NCBI RefSeq assembly: GCF_018448495.1
Contig: NZ_CP049902.1
Span: 1,116,001-1,180,000, forward strand
Direction: 5' to 3'
Source: Psychrobacter sp. WY6
GTDB taxonomy: Bacteria; Pseudomonadota; Gammaproteobacteria; Pseudomonadales; Moraxellaceae
DNA length: 64,000 nucleotides
Shown here: positions 8,213 through 18,707 of the stretch, one piece after another
Layout of the letters: every line of letters starts with the position of its first letter
Position numbering within the stretch: position 1 is the first letter of the stretch
Program-made: the position numbers and the translations under genes
Notes under the pieces: generated by a model
Told to the model about the DNA's origin: nothing
The model's input: only the letters and a program-made list of their open reading frames with translations
Databases searched by the model: none

Positions 8213-11200
8213 TTAGCTTTCGCTATCTGAGTCATCAGCCTCTAGCTTTTCAGCTTGCGTGGGCTTTTTCTCCGTTTTAGGCTTACGGCTACGTGCCTTT
8301 GGTACTTTTGGCGTGGTCAAATTAAACATGCCAGTTTGCGGCAGCAGTTGTTCAGCCACATTCTCAATCATGTTTTTATAACTGGCAATCGTGGTTTTTG
8401 ACTTAGCAGCCTGACTGTCGTCTTTGCCCGCTTCTTTGGTATTGATAGGTTGCTCTACCTTAGGCTCATCTGCTGGCTTAGTTTTTTCAACGTCAGCTTC
8501 TTGAGTATTAGCCTCTTCAATGTCAGCAACTTCGCTATCGTCATGTGCCCCATCAGTCTTTTCAGCTGCTACGCGCTCAACAATCACAGTGCCTTCATTC
8601 GACGGCTTGTTAGTTGCTTCTACTAGCCCCTGATCCACTTCTAGCAGCTGCTCGCTATGAGCACTGATATTATCAGCCTGAGCTTGATTGGCTAGAGCAT
8701 TTGCCTCAATATCATGAGCATCCACATTGTTATCATCATGCTCAATAACCGCTTGCTCAGTATCAGCCGCTTGTTCGGTCGGTAGACTCAACACTGCGGG
8801 CTCCTGATAACTAGGATGTTGACCACGTGGATCGTTGCCAGCACGCTTACCAATGGCGCGTGGTTCGACGTCTGTTTTACCTTGCGTTGCCGCAAACTGA
8901 CTGACCGCTTGTGTCATCGTTTCAAAGCGCGTCAGGTAATCTGCCGCCAATGGCTGATAGCCATAGTTGCTAAAGTCGAAATTGCTGTCCTCAACTTTGG
9001 TATCAGCAGTCGGTGTGACGCTCGTTTCAATGTTGGCTGATTTGTTAGCTGATTTTGCTTGCTGCGTATGTGCATCGATAGCAGCAATAAAGCAACTAAT
9101 GACACCGTCATTTTTCAAACGACTTTCTGCATCTGCTAATGCTTTACGAACAAAATCACCAACAGTGCCACGAATAGTCGATGGGTTTACTACTGCAGGC
9201 TCAGCTACTGGTGGTTGTTGAGCTGATTGTGCTTGCTGACTACGAACCACACGTGGATCATTACTAGCCTGACCAAACTTCTCAGCAGTCACGTAGCGCT
9301 TGGCAAATAATGCTTCGTGCGTTAGCGCCAGTGCTGAGTTGTTCTTATCATTTGTGCTATGACCACTTGCGCTATGACTGTCATTGGCATTGCTAACATC
9401 GGCGTCACTGTCGATAGCGTCAACAGTGTCACTATTTGCTTTTTCTGTCGATTCTGATTCTGGCTGCTTTGGCGTTATTACTACGCTGTCCACGTCAGTA
9501 TCCACAGATTTTGAATGGTCAGCTTGGTCTTTGGTAACGCTGTTAGATGTTGGTTGCTCATCTATAGCAGGTTTTTTGTCAGTAGCGTTACTGTCTGTTT
9601 TCGGGGCATTATTTTGTCCCTTGTCCTCAGTGGTGCTAACGTTAACATCATCAACATCAACATTAACATCATGAGTTGCTACAGTGCCTTCGTCGTTACC
9701 CTTCACAGCAGCTGTTTCAGGAGCAATTTTTTTGTCATTGCTCTGCTGATTGTCATTCTGCTGTGTATTAACTTCTTTTGTAATGCTTTCTTTATTAACA
9801 TCATTCGCTGATTTTTGCTTTTCAGTAGATTGAGGTTTTGTCTGTGTAGACTTACTGTCATCTAGAGACAAGTGTACGACTTCTGGCGATTTCAGCTCAA
9901 CAGGTGCTTCATTGACCTGTAGCACGACTTCATTAGGATCTTGATTTCGACGCGTGTTAGAGTGATTTTTTCGGCCGTTTGCACCTGTCGTCGCTTGCTG
10001 ATTGGGTTGCTTAATATTTTCAACTGTTAGTGTCTCGCCGCGCTCTAACTTGCCACGTGAACCGCGTTGACTATGCGATTTACGCTTCGCACGAGTTTGC
10101 TCATCTGCCGTATTACTGTCTTTATCAGCATCATCATTGCGCTCGTTCGCATGGTGGCTACTGTCTTGACGATTACTGTTTTGCTGGTTATTGTCTTGAC
10201 GATTGTTGCGGTTACGCTCATTCGTGCGTCTGGTATCCTGCTGACGTTTGTTTTGATTGTCAGCCTGCTTGTCATCAGCGTTATTTGCCGCATTATTTGA
10301 GGTGTTGTTCTCGGTATCGCCGCTTACTTCATTGCTCGACTCTTCTGCCTGATCTTTTCTTTGGCGAGGTTTAGAAGATCTAGATTTACGTGGCTTACGT
10401 CTTCTTCTATCTTCATTACTGCTATCATCATCGGTGTCGCTGTCTGAGCTACGACGTGCTTGTTGACGATTGACATTGTTGTCGGACGGTTGTTCGTCAT
10501 TTTTCTGACTGTTCTGCTGATTTGTTGGTACACTGTTCGATGCACCCGTTGATGTATTACTCAGGGCACTGCTATCCACTTGTCCAAATGAGCCTAAGCT
10601 TTGTGCGCCATTATTTACTAGTGCTTCAATGGCTTCCGCTGCATCACGACTACTGACGCTAGGCGTCGTTGAGGCTTGTGGTGCTTGCGCAAATAAGTTT
10701 GATAACCACGCCACTGCTTGTGGCTGAGCTGCTGTCTCAATATGTGCAGGAGCTGTAGTCTGCTACTGGAGCAACAGGTGCAGGGGCTGCCACACTCTGG
10801 TTGTTGTTTGCTTGTGGCGCGCGCGCCGATGAAACGTTGGTCGTATTTTTATTGTTACGATGGTCGTTGCTGTGTTTACTATGCTCAGCTGTACTGGTCG
10901 GTTTGTTTGATTGGCTAGCAGTATCATTGCTCGCTATTTGACGTGGCTGGCGCGTTGGCTGTTGCTCTGGACGCTCTTTTTCAGCCGTTTGCCAGTCAAC
11001 TTCATAACCCAAATCGCTATGTTCTTGGGCTGTATCCGTAATACGCTCATAACTTGAAGGCGCAAAGCCATCACGGTTAAAGTGTAGTTTAAAGTTAGGC
11101 GACTCTAAATGCGCGTGTGGCAAAATCGTGATACGCGTGCCACTGTCTTGCTCAAGATAAACTAAAGCATCACGTTTTTCGTTTAATAAGAAGGCGGCGA

Positions 11201-12527
11201 TATCTGTTGGAACTTCTGCTTGTACTTCGCCTTGACGTTCTTTTAGCGCGATTTGTTCAATCTGACGCATAATTGATAGTGACAATGAGCGCAAGTCACG
11301 AATCATGCCATTACCATGGCAGCGTGGGCAGATATAGCCGGTTGATTCTTCTAGCGATGGACGCAGACGCTGACGGCTCATCTCCATCAAACCAAACTTA
11401 GAAATATCACCAAATTGCACACGTGCACGGTCATATTTGGTGGCATCGATCAGACGTTTTTCGACTTCTTTTTGATGCTTATTGTCATTCATATCAATAA
11501 AATCAATGACAATCAAACCACCCATATCACGCAAACGTAGCTGACGGGCAATCTCATCGGCTGCTTCAAGGTTGGTATGATACGCAGTTTCGGCAACGTC
11601 TGAACCTTTAGTCGACTTGGCTGAGTTGATATCGATAGAGACTAGTGCTTCAGTTTGATCAATAACGATTGAGCCGCCTGATGGCAGACGCACTTCACGT
11701 TGATACGCGGTTTCGATTTGCTTTTCGATATTAAAGCGCGAAAACATGGGCTCATAATCGGTATATTTGCGTAGCTTTTCTGCTTGTTTTGGCATTACCG
11801 CATCGATAAAACCTGCCGCTTCAATATAAGCATTTTCGTTATCGATCCAAATCTCAGCGATATCATCACGTAGATAATCACGGACAGCACGGGTTACGAC
11901 GCCTGCTTCTTGATGTACCAAGCGCGGTGAAGGGTATTTCTGGTTTTGTTCTTGAATGGCTTGCCAGATATTCAGCAAGTGGTTTAAATCGTGCTGTAAG
12001 TCCTCTTGAGTTTTACCAATACCCGCGGTACGAATGATGACACTCATACCTTTTGGCAAATCAAGATTGCTTAGCATACGCTTCATGTCTTCACGAAGTT
12101 TGCCCGAGATTTGACGTGAGATACCGCCGCCACGAGGGTTGTTTGGCATCAATACCAGATAACGACCAGCTAATGAGACATACGTCGATAGGGCAGCGCC
12201 TTTGTTACCGCGCTCCTCTTTTTCGACTTGGACGATTAATTCATCGCCTTCTTTGATCAGCTTTTTGATGTTTTCGTCACGTGGATTACCGCTTAAGTAT
12301 TCAGCAGAGATTTCACGAATTGGTAAAAAACCTTGGCGCTGTGAGCCATATTCGACAAATACCGCTTCAAGCGATGGCTCGACACGGGTCACATGACCTT
12401 TATATATATTGGATTTTTTTTGTTCACGAGTACGGTTTTCAAGATCGAAATCGTAAAGATGATTGCCTTTACATAAGGCGACACGAATTTCTTCGTTTTG
12501 AGTAGCGTTGATCAAAATGCGTTTCAT
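8213..12527 (-). CDS. rne: Ribonuclease E, one frameshift
   Basis: Endoribonuclease E, the main mRNA-decay and rRNA/tRNA processing enzyme. The frame from 12527 encodes the catalytic half: S1 domain (SNIYKGHVTRVEPSLEAVFV), the metal-binding aspartates in VSIDINSAKS and GGLIVIDFIDMND, and the Zn-link CPRC in STGYICPRCHGNG. That frame ends at 10737 with YSSCTY. A one-base shift at about 10750 continues as APAHIETAAQPQAVAWLSNLFAQ into the second open frame, which runs to 8213. The full product is about 1437 residues. The second half is almost entirely low-complexity, rich in Asn, Asp, Glu, Gln and Lys, with an Arg-rich patch (RRRRKPRKSRSSKPRQ) likely to bind RNA, consistent with a degradosome scaffold. 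Because RNase E is normally essential, a sequence error is more likely than inactivation. Confidence 0.93.
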
Positions 12528-13719
12528 ATTTGTATCCTATGAGTACGCATAACAACGACGAGACGGGCTTTAGAGCGCAATGGCAAGTATGGCTAATATT
12601 TAAATTAGCATGGGCAGATGTTAATCAACGATAGAACGTAAATCATGGGTTAATAAAGCACTTGGGCTTTGTCAATGGCTTGTTTTTTACCTAAAGTGTG
12701 TTAGCAAAACTAACGTAAATATAAAATTTATAGGGTGTAAGGCTATCTATTTATATCCTATTATTGATAGGTTTGGTACAAATATTAATGCGTCAGCATG
12801 CGATTCAGTTGTACTATCAGCAAGCTTTATTGGTAGTCATGCCAGCTTACTTTGTAAGAGCAGGCGACGGGCAGTGACGAGATTCAATATACTGATATTC
12901 AAAAGGCGTTGTGCTGCTGCAATCCATCCATCAAAGTCTAGCAATAATATCGCTGTTATAAATACCATTATATGAAATGGTGATATTCAGCAATTATTTG
13001 TTTAGGTAAAGCAATTGGTCACTCTTTATTTATCGTTCTTTCTGGTATAACGTCAATAATATCTTGGGTGTTTTACGGTTAGGTGTCGCGGCTCCGGTGA
13101 TCAGCGGGGCGTACTTGGCAAACAGAATAAATGACCAAACTATCGGTGTGGTGCTGTATTCATATCTTTTTTATCGTTATCTGTTTGACCACCAATACGT
13201 AGGCAGCTATCGATATACTTCTCGATCCTAATGCTAAACAACCCATACTTGCTCAACTACACTTGCGTAAAGGACCGCCAGATAACCAGTCATTAAATCA
13301 TGAATAATTATCAAATAAAGTCGTTGTCATGCAGGTTGTGAGTCAATGTGTCATTATCGGTCAATAAACAGGCGCTTAGCCAAACTTATCAACGCTGAAT
13401 TTATGAACACAAAGGTATTTAGTGTCACTATTTATTCTATGGTACTGAGTAAAGTCAGTACGATACTTTCATTTTACAATTTATGGGGACATATCTATAA
13501 ATATCTACAAGTGATATTTCTAAACAGATACTGCGCCCTAAAATCCGATTAAACATACAATGTTGGCAGGGTATATCGCTAATACCTTTTCACTAAAAGT
13601 TCGTAAAAATGGTAATGCGCTATTTAGGACAACAACAATGATTATTGCTGCAGTCTCTGCTTAATTGTCGCTCAACATGCTAAACTATAGCAAATCTTTC
13701 TGTAAATACCTAACTAAAA
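12528..13719. other. Long intergenic region, rne / rluC
   Basis: A 1.19-kb spacer between divergent rne and rluC. Its left part should be the rne 5' leader, which in other proteobacteria mediates rne autoregulation; I could not recognise a conserved hairpin. The stretch 13045-13310 is coding-like in pieces (see separate entry). The remainder is AT-rich and without convincing ORFs. Confidence 0.5.
13045..13310 (+). pseudogene. Coding-like remnant of unknown family
   Basis: One + strand frame from about 13051 reads NNILGVLRLGVAAPVISGAY and on through ANRINDQTIGVVLYSYLFYRYLF without a stop for about 50 codons; a different frame then gives DILLDPNAKQPILAQLHLRK, GPPDNQSLNHE and a stop near 13303. 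Amino-acid composition looks protein-like and the pieces abut, as expected for a gene broken by a frame change near 13205. There is no good start codon or ribosome site, and I do not recognise the family. It may be a decayed gene or a gene disrupted by several base errors. Confidence 0.3.
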
Positions 13720-14743
13720 ATGACGAAGCCAAAAATGACTGACGACGCACCTACCCATGAAGCCCCTGCTATTTTAATAGTAAAACACGCCCGCAAAGCG
13801 CTGATGATGAAATCAGCAACTTTGGTAAGGTAAATTATCTTGAAGTAACCCGCCATCAACACGATCAGCGCTTGGATAACTTTTTGTTGAACCGTTTAAA
13901 AGGTTTGCCAAAACCGCATATCTATAAAATGATTCGCTCAGATGAGATTCGGGTCAATAATAAACGCTGCAAAGCGCATGATAGAGTACAGCGTGAAGAC
14001 GTGGTACGTATCGCGCCAGTGGTACTTGCTACCCGCGAAAAACCAATTATCAGTGCCGAGTTTGCTAAAAGCTTGTTAGCGCGCATAGTATATGAAGACG
14101 AAGGAATGCTAGTGCTGAATAAGCCTTCTGGCATCGCCGTTCACGGTGGTAGTGGTTTGGACTTTGGTGTTATCGAAGCCATGCGTGAAGTGACAGGTAA
14201 AAATACCTAGAGCTGATACATCGCATTGATAAAGACACCTCAGGTCTATTGATGATTTCTAAAAAACGCTCAGCGTTAAAAGCGTTGCAACAGCATCTTG
14301 TCGATAAAACCATCCAGAAGCATTACTTATGTATCGCCAAAGGTCAGCCAGCATTAAATGAGCAACGCATTGATGCGTCATTGCTACGCTATACAGTTGC
14401 TAGTGGTGAACGCCGCGTCAAAGTAGATGCGCAAGATCCGCAATCTAAAGAAAGCCAGACCGATATCGTCGTTCATAGTCGTTTTATGATTGCTGATCAG
14501 CCAGTGAGTCTAATTGAAGCCAAACCACTGACCGGTCGCACTCATCAAATCCGTGTGCATTTGGCGCACATTGGTCACGCTATCTTGGGTGATGATAAAT
14601 ATAATGTGCATGATAAATCAGGCGTCCATCGCCTGTGTCTGCATGCGTGGCGTTTAGACATTCCAGGCTATGAAACTATTACTGCACCGCTACCAGATGA
14701 CATGGCAGACTGGTTGCCAGAGCAAACCAAATTGCCTGAATAA
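13720..14743 (+). CDS. rluC: 23S rRNA pseudouridine synthase RluC, frameshifted twice
   Basis: RluC/RluD-family pseudouridine synthase with an N-terminal S4 RNA-binding domain. An ATG at 13720 (or 13735) opens MTDDAPTHEAPAILI; a shift near 13785 at GTAAAACACG leads into VNYLEVTRHQHDQRLDNFLL, then the S4 domain (KPHIYKMIRSDEIRVNNKR). The frame stops at 14210 after TGKNT; removing one A from the A5 run just before gives KYLELIHRIDKDTSGLLMI, the catalytic HRxDxxTSG motif with its Asp. The rest (LTGRTHQIRVHLAHIGHAILGD) is typical and ends at 14743. Both lesions are one-base changes at or near A runs. Position divergent from rne matches E. coli and Pseudomonas. Confidence 0.9.
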
Positions 14744-14862
14744 GTCGCCAAATAAAATTTTTAAGCATTAACTTTAAACGTCACGAACGCTTATTTTTCT
14801 TAATAAGTCGCCGTGACGTTTTCGTATCTACCATTTATTATTGATATTCGTTAAGGTCTATT

Positions 14863-15575
14863 TATGAGCAATCAATCTGTCGCTAGTATCTCTAGCGCTT
14901 CCAAAGGAACTCAGTTATCAGCCAGCCATCGTTTCGGATAAGACGCTGATTATTTTTGATTGGGATGGGACGCTGATGGATTCCATTGGATTAATCGTTG
15001 AGTCAATGCATGTGGCAGGAGAGGCGCATGGGTTCCAGACCACCGATAAAGCTGTACAAGACATCATTGGGCTGAGTTTAATGAATGGCATTGAGATTTT
15101 GTATCCGCAAGCCAATGACACGCAAAAGCTTGCGATTCAGCAAAGCTATGCAGACCACTATATTGCCAACAGCCACAGTACACCGCTTTTTGCGCCGATA
15201 GAAGGGATGTTGCAGACCCTACAAGCCCAAGGTAAAAGTCTCGCGGTTGCAACTGGTAAAAAGCGAAAGGGCTTAGACCGCGTATTAGATGCTTCAGAGA
15301 GCCACCATTATTTTGTGATGACCCGCTGTGCCGATGAGGCAGGCTCAAAACCTGACCCGCAGATGTTGACCGATATTTTGGATTATACGCAGCAGCAAAT
15401 CGCCGATGCTGTTTTCATCGGTGACAGTATCTACGATATCCAAATGGCAACGAGACTAGGCATGACCAGTATTGCGGTGAATTATGGTACAGCATCACCT
15501 GCAGAGCTCGCCGCACAGCAACCCACGTATCAGGTTGATACGCCACAAGCGTTGGCTGAGCTACTATGTGCTTAA
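14863..15575 (+). CDS. HAD-family phosphatase (phosphoglycolate phosphatase-like), frameshifted N-terminus
   Basis: HAD-superfamily hydrolase of about 237 residues. The longest open frame starts with an internal Met at 14976 and would lose the nucleophile motif. Upstream in the same frame is VSDKTLIIFDWDGTLMDSIG, with the essential DxD, and an ATG at 14863 in another frame opens MSNQSVASISSASKG, so a one-base change near 14900 (AAAGG) probably separates them. Motif II Thr lies in AVATGKKRKGLDRVL, motif III Lys in EAGSKPDPQML, motif IV in VFIGDSIYDIQMA. A helical cap domain occupies about residues 55-115. The family member next to rluC in other Gammaproteobacteria is annotated as phosphoglycolate phosphatase; the true substrate is not shown by sequence. 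Confidence 0.85.
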
Positions 15576-15639
15576 CTAAAAGCACTTAAATAAAAGTGCT
15601 TAAATAAAACACTTTTTGAATGCTAAAAAATGATAATAA

Positions 15640-15676
15640 AAAAAGGGTTTATCGATAATAGCGATAAACCCTTTTT
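15640..15676. terminator. Bidirectional terminator
   Basis: Stem GGGTTTATCG/CGATAAACCC with a seven-base loop, flanked by an A run and T5. It ends the rluC-HAD unit and the convergent engB gene. Confidence 0.9.
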
Positions 15677-15703
15677 ACTTGGAGACGATGATATTTATTT
15701 GTT

Positions 15704-16511
15704 TTATTTTTGAGCACTATCCTTATTGAGTGCTATCCTTCTGAGCACTTTCCTTTTCAATAGCGCCTTTTTCGATGTTGTCTTTTTCAATCGCTTCTTC
15801 CAACTCAGCGCCTTCTAGTAACGCAAAAGAGGATTCAATAATTTTGTCTGCATCGAGCTGATACTCATACCAGTTGCCCATGACACCAGCCAGCTCATCA
15901 AGACCTTCTTTTCTCAGTGCTGAAAATAGCTGAATGCTACAGTTCAATCCCAGTTCTTTTAGTCTTTTACGAGTATTAAGTAACGCATTTTTAGATGCGC
16001 CATATTTCAATTTATCAGCTTTGGTTAGCAAGATATGTACTGGCAATTCGCCATCATTTGCCCAACGTAGCATTTGCTCATCAAAGAATTTCAATGGATG
16101 ACGAATATCAGTCATGAGCACCAAACCTGCAAGGCTTGAGCGCGCCACCAAGTATTCTTCTAGCTCAACCTGCCATTCTTTTTTCATCTCAAGCGGTACC
16201 GCTGCGTAGCCATAACCTGGCAAATCCACCAAACGTCTATCAGCATCACCAATACTAAAAAAGTTAATCATCTGCGTACGACCAGGCGTTTTAGATGAGC
16301 GTGCCAGTTGGCGTTGGTTGGTTAAGGCATTAATAGCAGAGGATTTACCTGCGTTTGAGCGCCCTGCAAAGGCAACTTCTAAGCCCATATCGGGTGGGCA
16401 GAGACGAAAAGTAGGCGCTGACATCATAAACTCAGTTTGCTGAATTTTTTGACGAGATTTAGTGTTGAACAATGCATGTTCGGCGGCGACATCAGTAAAC
16501 GGGGTACTCAT
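15704..16511 (-). CDS. engB: Ribosome biogenesis GTPase EngB (YihA)
   Basis: Circularly normal small GTPase needed for 50S subunit assembly. G1 is GRSNAGKSSAIN at residues 50-61, the G2 region TPGRTQMINFF, G3 DLPGYGYA, G4 LTKADK and G5 near FSALRKEG. The open frame from 16511 stops at 15723 after 262 residues, about 50 longer than usual because of a charged repeat tail (IEKDNIEKGAIEKESAQKDS). Past that stop, one frame over, the repeat continues as KDSAQK followed by a stop at 15704-15706, so the original gene probably ended there and a single-base change near 15723 truncates it slightly. The GTPase core is intact. It lies next to c-type cytochromes, as in Pseudomonas. Confidence 0.9.
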
Positions 16512-16918
16512 AAATGGCTCATTAATCTTTAAGAAATTGGATACGGTTATAAAATTTTAATCAACTGGTTGTCGAGAAGACAGTGCATTAGACAAAAATC
16601 GTTACGAAGTTATTCATCATAACTTTCAATGTTTATTGGTCATAAACAGTCATTTCAAGTTATCGACTATTCTATACTATTACTTTATCTTACTTATTGA
16701 AATAACTATGATTAGCATCACATAAATGACAGAATACCATTAAAATAAGCGCTCATTAGAGCAAGTTGCCGCTTTTGTTCATGCGTTACCAAAGCCAAAC
16801 TATATTTATCTATATTTATACGACATACATTGTTACAATGTTTAATAAGTTATACTGAACGAACGACGTTTAATAGCAAGATTGATTAAACGAGAGAAGC
16901 ATCAAAAGGAGGTGTTCT
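16512..16918. other. Intergenic region, engB / cytochrome c5
   Basis: Divergent spacer of 407 bp. A -10-like TATACT at 16851-16856, about 70 bp before the cytochrome ATG, could be its promoter; the -35 (TTGTTA) spacing is short. No gene seen. Confidence 0.35.
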
Positions 16919-17254
16919 ATGGTTTCAATCAATGCACTTTTTAGCCAGACCTACCGAGTGTTAGTAGGTAGCGGAGCGGTATTACTGCTCAGTAGTGCTA
17001 TCATGACTAGCGCTAATGCTGCTGATATTGCAGCCACCTATGATAACTCATGTGCTGCCTGTCACGATAGTGGGGCGCTGAACGCCATCAAAAAAGGTGA
17101 TAGTGCCAAATGGCAACAGCTTATCAAACAAAAAAGCATGCCGACACTTATCAATTCCGTCAAAAGTGGTATGACGCAGATGCCTGCTGGTGGTCTTTGT
17201 AACAGTTGTAGCGACGATGATTATCGTAAGTTGATTGAGTACATGAGTAAGTGA
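16919..17254 (+). CDS. Monohaem cytochrome c5-like protein
   Basis: Exported 111-residue c-type cytochrome. The signal peptide (residues 1-35) ends SANAA. One haem-binding motif CAACH lies at residues 45-49; the probable distal Met is in MTQMPAGG near residue 84. Two extra cysteines, GLCNSCSDDD, match the conserved Cys pair of cytochrome c5. The ATG follows a textbook AGGAGG ribosome site. It precedes cytochrome c4 on the same strand, separated by a terminator, and both probably carry electrons from the bc1 complex to terminal oxidases in the periplasm. Confidence 0.9.
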   Translation: MVSINALFSQTYRVLVGSGAVLLLSSAIMTSANAADIAATYDNSCAACHDSGALNAIKKGDSAKWQQLIKQKSMPTLINSVKSGMTQMPAGGLCNSCSDDDYRKLIEYMSK

Positions 17255-17300
17255 GATGCTGACCGATAAAGCAACACAATACGACACACTATAAAACAAC

Positions 17301-17342
17301 TTAAAAAAGCGCTGGGTTTTTTAGCCTGTAAGCGCTTTTTGT
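17301..17342 (+). terminator. Intrinsic terminator after cytochrome c5
   Basis: Stem AAAAAAGCGCT/AGCGCTTTTT around a 17-base loop, with a T run after it. Confidence 0.8.
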
Positions 17343-17592
17343 TTTTTGTTGGCATACTTGTCTATGTGTTAGAAAAACTGATGGATGTGACGATTAAGTA
17401 GGCAAATGCTACAAAGTCTTGCTATAATAATCGAAAATAAACCCTGATGTTAGTAAGTACTTTCAGACTGCTTGTGGCCAAGACCTTAAAACATATACCT
17501 ACCTAACCAATAGTAGGGTGGTTTATATGAGGTATCTTATCAGTGCAATCACTCTAAATAATGCTTACGCCGAGCTAGTAGGATTTGTATCA

Positions 17593-18261
17593 ATGAAAAA
17601 GTTAATCGCTGCTGCCAGCTTATGCGTTGCAAGTTTCAGCGTACAAGCTGCTATTATTGTTCCTGAGTACGACGTCAATGCCGGTAAGCAAATTGCAGAA
17701 ACGGTTTGTGCTGCTTGTCATGGTGTTGATGGTGTCAGTGTTGTCCCTGCGCAGCCTAACTTGGGTGGCCAAAACGTAAAGTATCTTTACAAACAGTTGG
17801 TCAACTTTAAAGCAGGTTATCGCAAGAACGGTATTATGCAATCACAAGTTGCAAACTTATCGCAGCAAGATTTAGCCAACGTGGCTGGTTATTATGCTAG
17901 CCAAGCGCCTTGGGGCGTTGGATTTGGTAATCCTGCGACCAACCAAGAAGCCACTAAGCTATTCTTAGGTGGTGATAAGTCACGCGGTGTCATCGGTTGT
18001 GCAGGCTGTCATGGTCCAGATGCTGCTGGTAATACTTGGGCGGCATTTCCACGCTTAGGTGGTCAGCATGCACAGTACATCGCAACTCAGCTAAAACTTT
18101 TCCGTGCGGCTGGCCGTGTTGATGATGTTGATAGTGATGAGCAAAAACGTGTCAATGATGCTGCGAAAGAAGGCGATATGGGCATGATGCAGACAGTCGC
18201 ATCGAAACTATCGGATCGTGATATTCGTATCTTGTCAGACTATATCAGTGCTGTTCACTAA
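17593..18261 (+). CDS. Dihaem cytochrome c4
   Basis: Exported dihaem cytochrome of 222 residues. The frame is open from a GTG or ATG nearer 17518, but the ATG at 17593 gives a standard signal peptide (MKKLIAAASL...SVQAA, cleavage near residue 20). Two haem motifs are present: CAACH at residues 39-43 and CAGCH at about 136-140, each followed by the c4-type LGGQ(N/H)xxY signature (NLGGQNVKYLYKQL and RLGGQHAQYIATQL), which marks the two homologous halves. It acts as a periplasmic electron carrier to oxidases. It is followed by an excellent terminator. Confidence 0.93.
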   Translation: MKKLIAAASLCVASFSVQAAIIVPEYDVNAGKQIAETVCAACHGVDGVSVVPAQPNLGGQNVKYLYKQLVNFKAGYRKNGIMQSQVANLSQQDLANVAGYYASQAPWGVGFGNPATNQEATKLFLGGDKSRGVIGCAGCHGPDAAGNTWAAFPRLGGQHAQYIATQLKLFRAAGRVDDVDSDEQKRVNDAAKEGDMGMMQTVASKLSDRDIRILSDYISAVH

Positions 18262-18351
18262 TTGATTGGTATCAGCTACGAGTGCCTAATACACCTTGCC
18301 TCACTGAAATTAATAAGCACTTGACCAGATATCCGCCATTGTTTCATTATT

Positions 18352-18375
18352 AAACCCCGATTTCGGGGTTTTTTT
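18352..18375 (+). terminator. Intrinsic terminator after cytochrome c4
   Basis: Stem AACCCCGA/TCGGGGTT, loop TT, followed by T5. Confidence 0.92.
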
Positions 18376-18707
18376 ATAACTGTTCATCCCTTATATTATA
18401 GAGACCTTATAGTCATTCCATTATAAAAGAGTCGCCGCATTAACCTCGCTTGAAGTATTGAATATACATTTGCTTCTGGTTACCTTGTGCTTCTTCTAAA
18501 TTGAATCGACTATATAAAATAAAACTGCTTACAGAGGCCTATCATTGCTCTGTATCATGATAAATTATCGTTATTCACTTTATACCAAACCCACAGACTA
18601 TGATTGGCGGTGTCAAACTTGTTTCGTCTACAATGCGTAGTACGGGCACTCGTTTTCCCAGCTATTCTCATTTTTGTGAAAGGTATTAGATCGTTTGGAT
18701 TTAGATT
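18376..18707. other. Intergenic region before the transporter-like gene
   Basis: AT-rich spacer of about 330 bp. It contains the second copy of the 15-bp word TTGAATCGACTATAT at 18501-18515. No ORF or strong hairpin seen. Confidence 0.4.
18501..18515. repeat. 15-bp repeated word, copy 2
   Basis: Exact match to 38-52 (TTGAATCGACTATAT), same orientation, about 190 bp upstream of a + strand gene. Confidence 0.4.

Noticed and set aside
9384..9811. Several + strand open frames opposite the rne tail (also 10030-10374)
   Set aside because: They are mirror frames of the low-complexity RNase E coding sequence with no ribosome sites.
13346..13552. 68-codon + strand frame in the rne-rluC spacer
   Set aside because: No ribosome site and no protein-like pattern, in contrast to 13045-13310.
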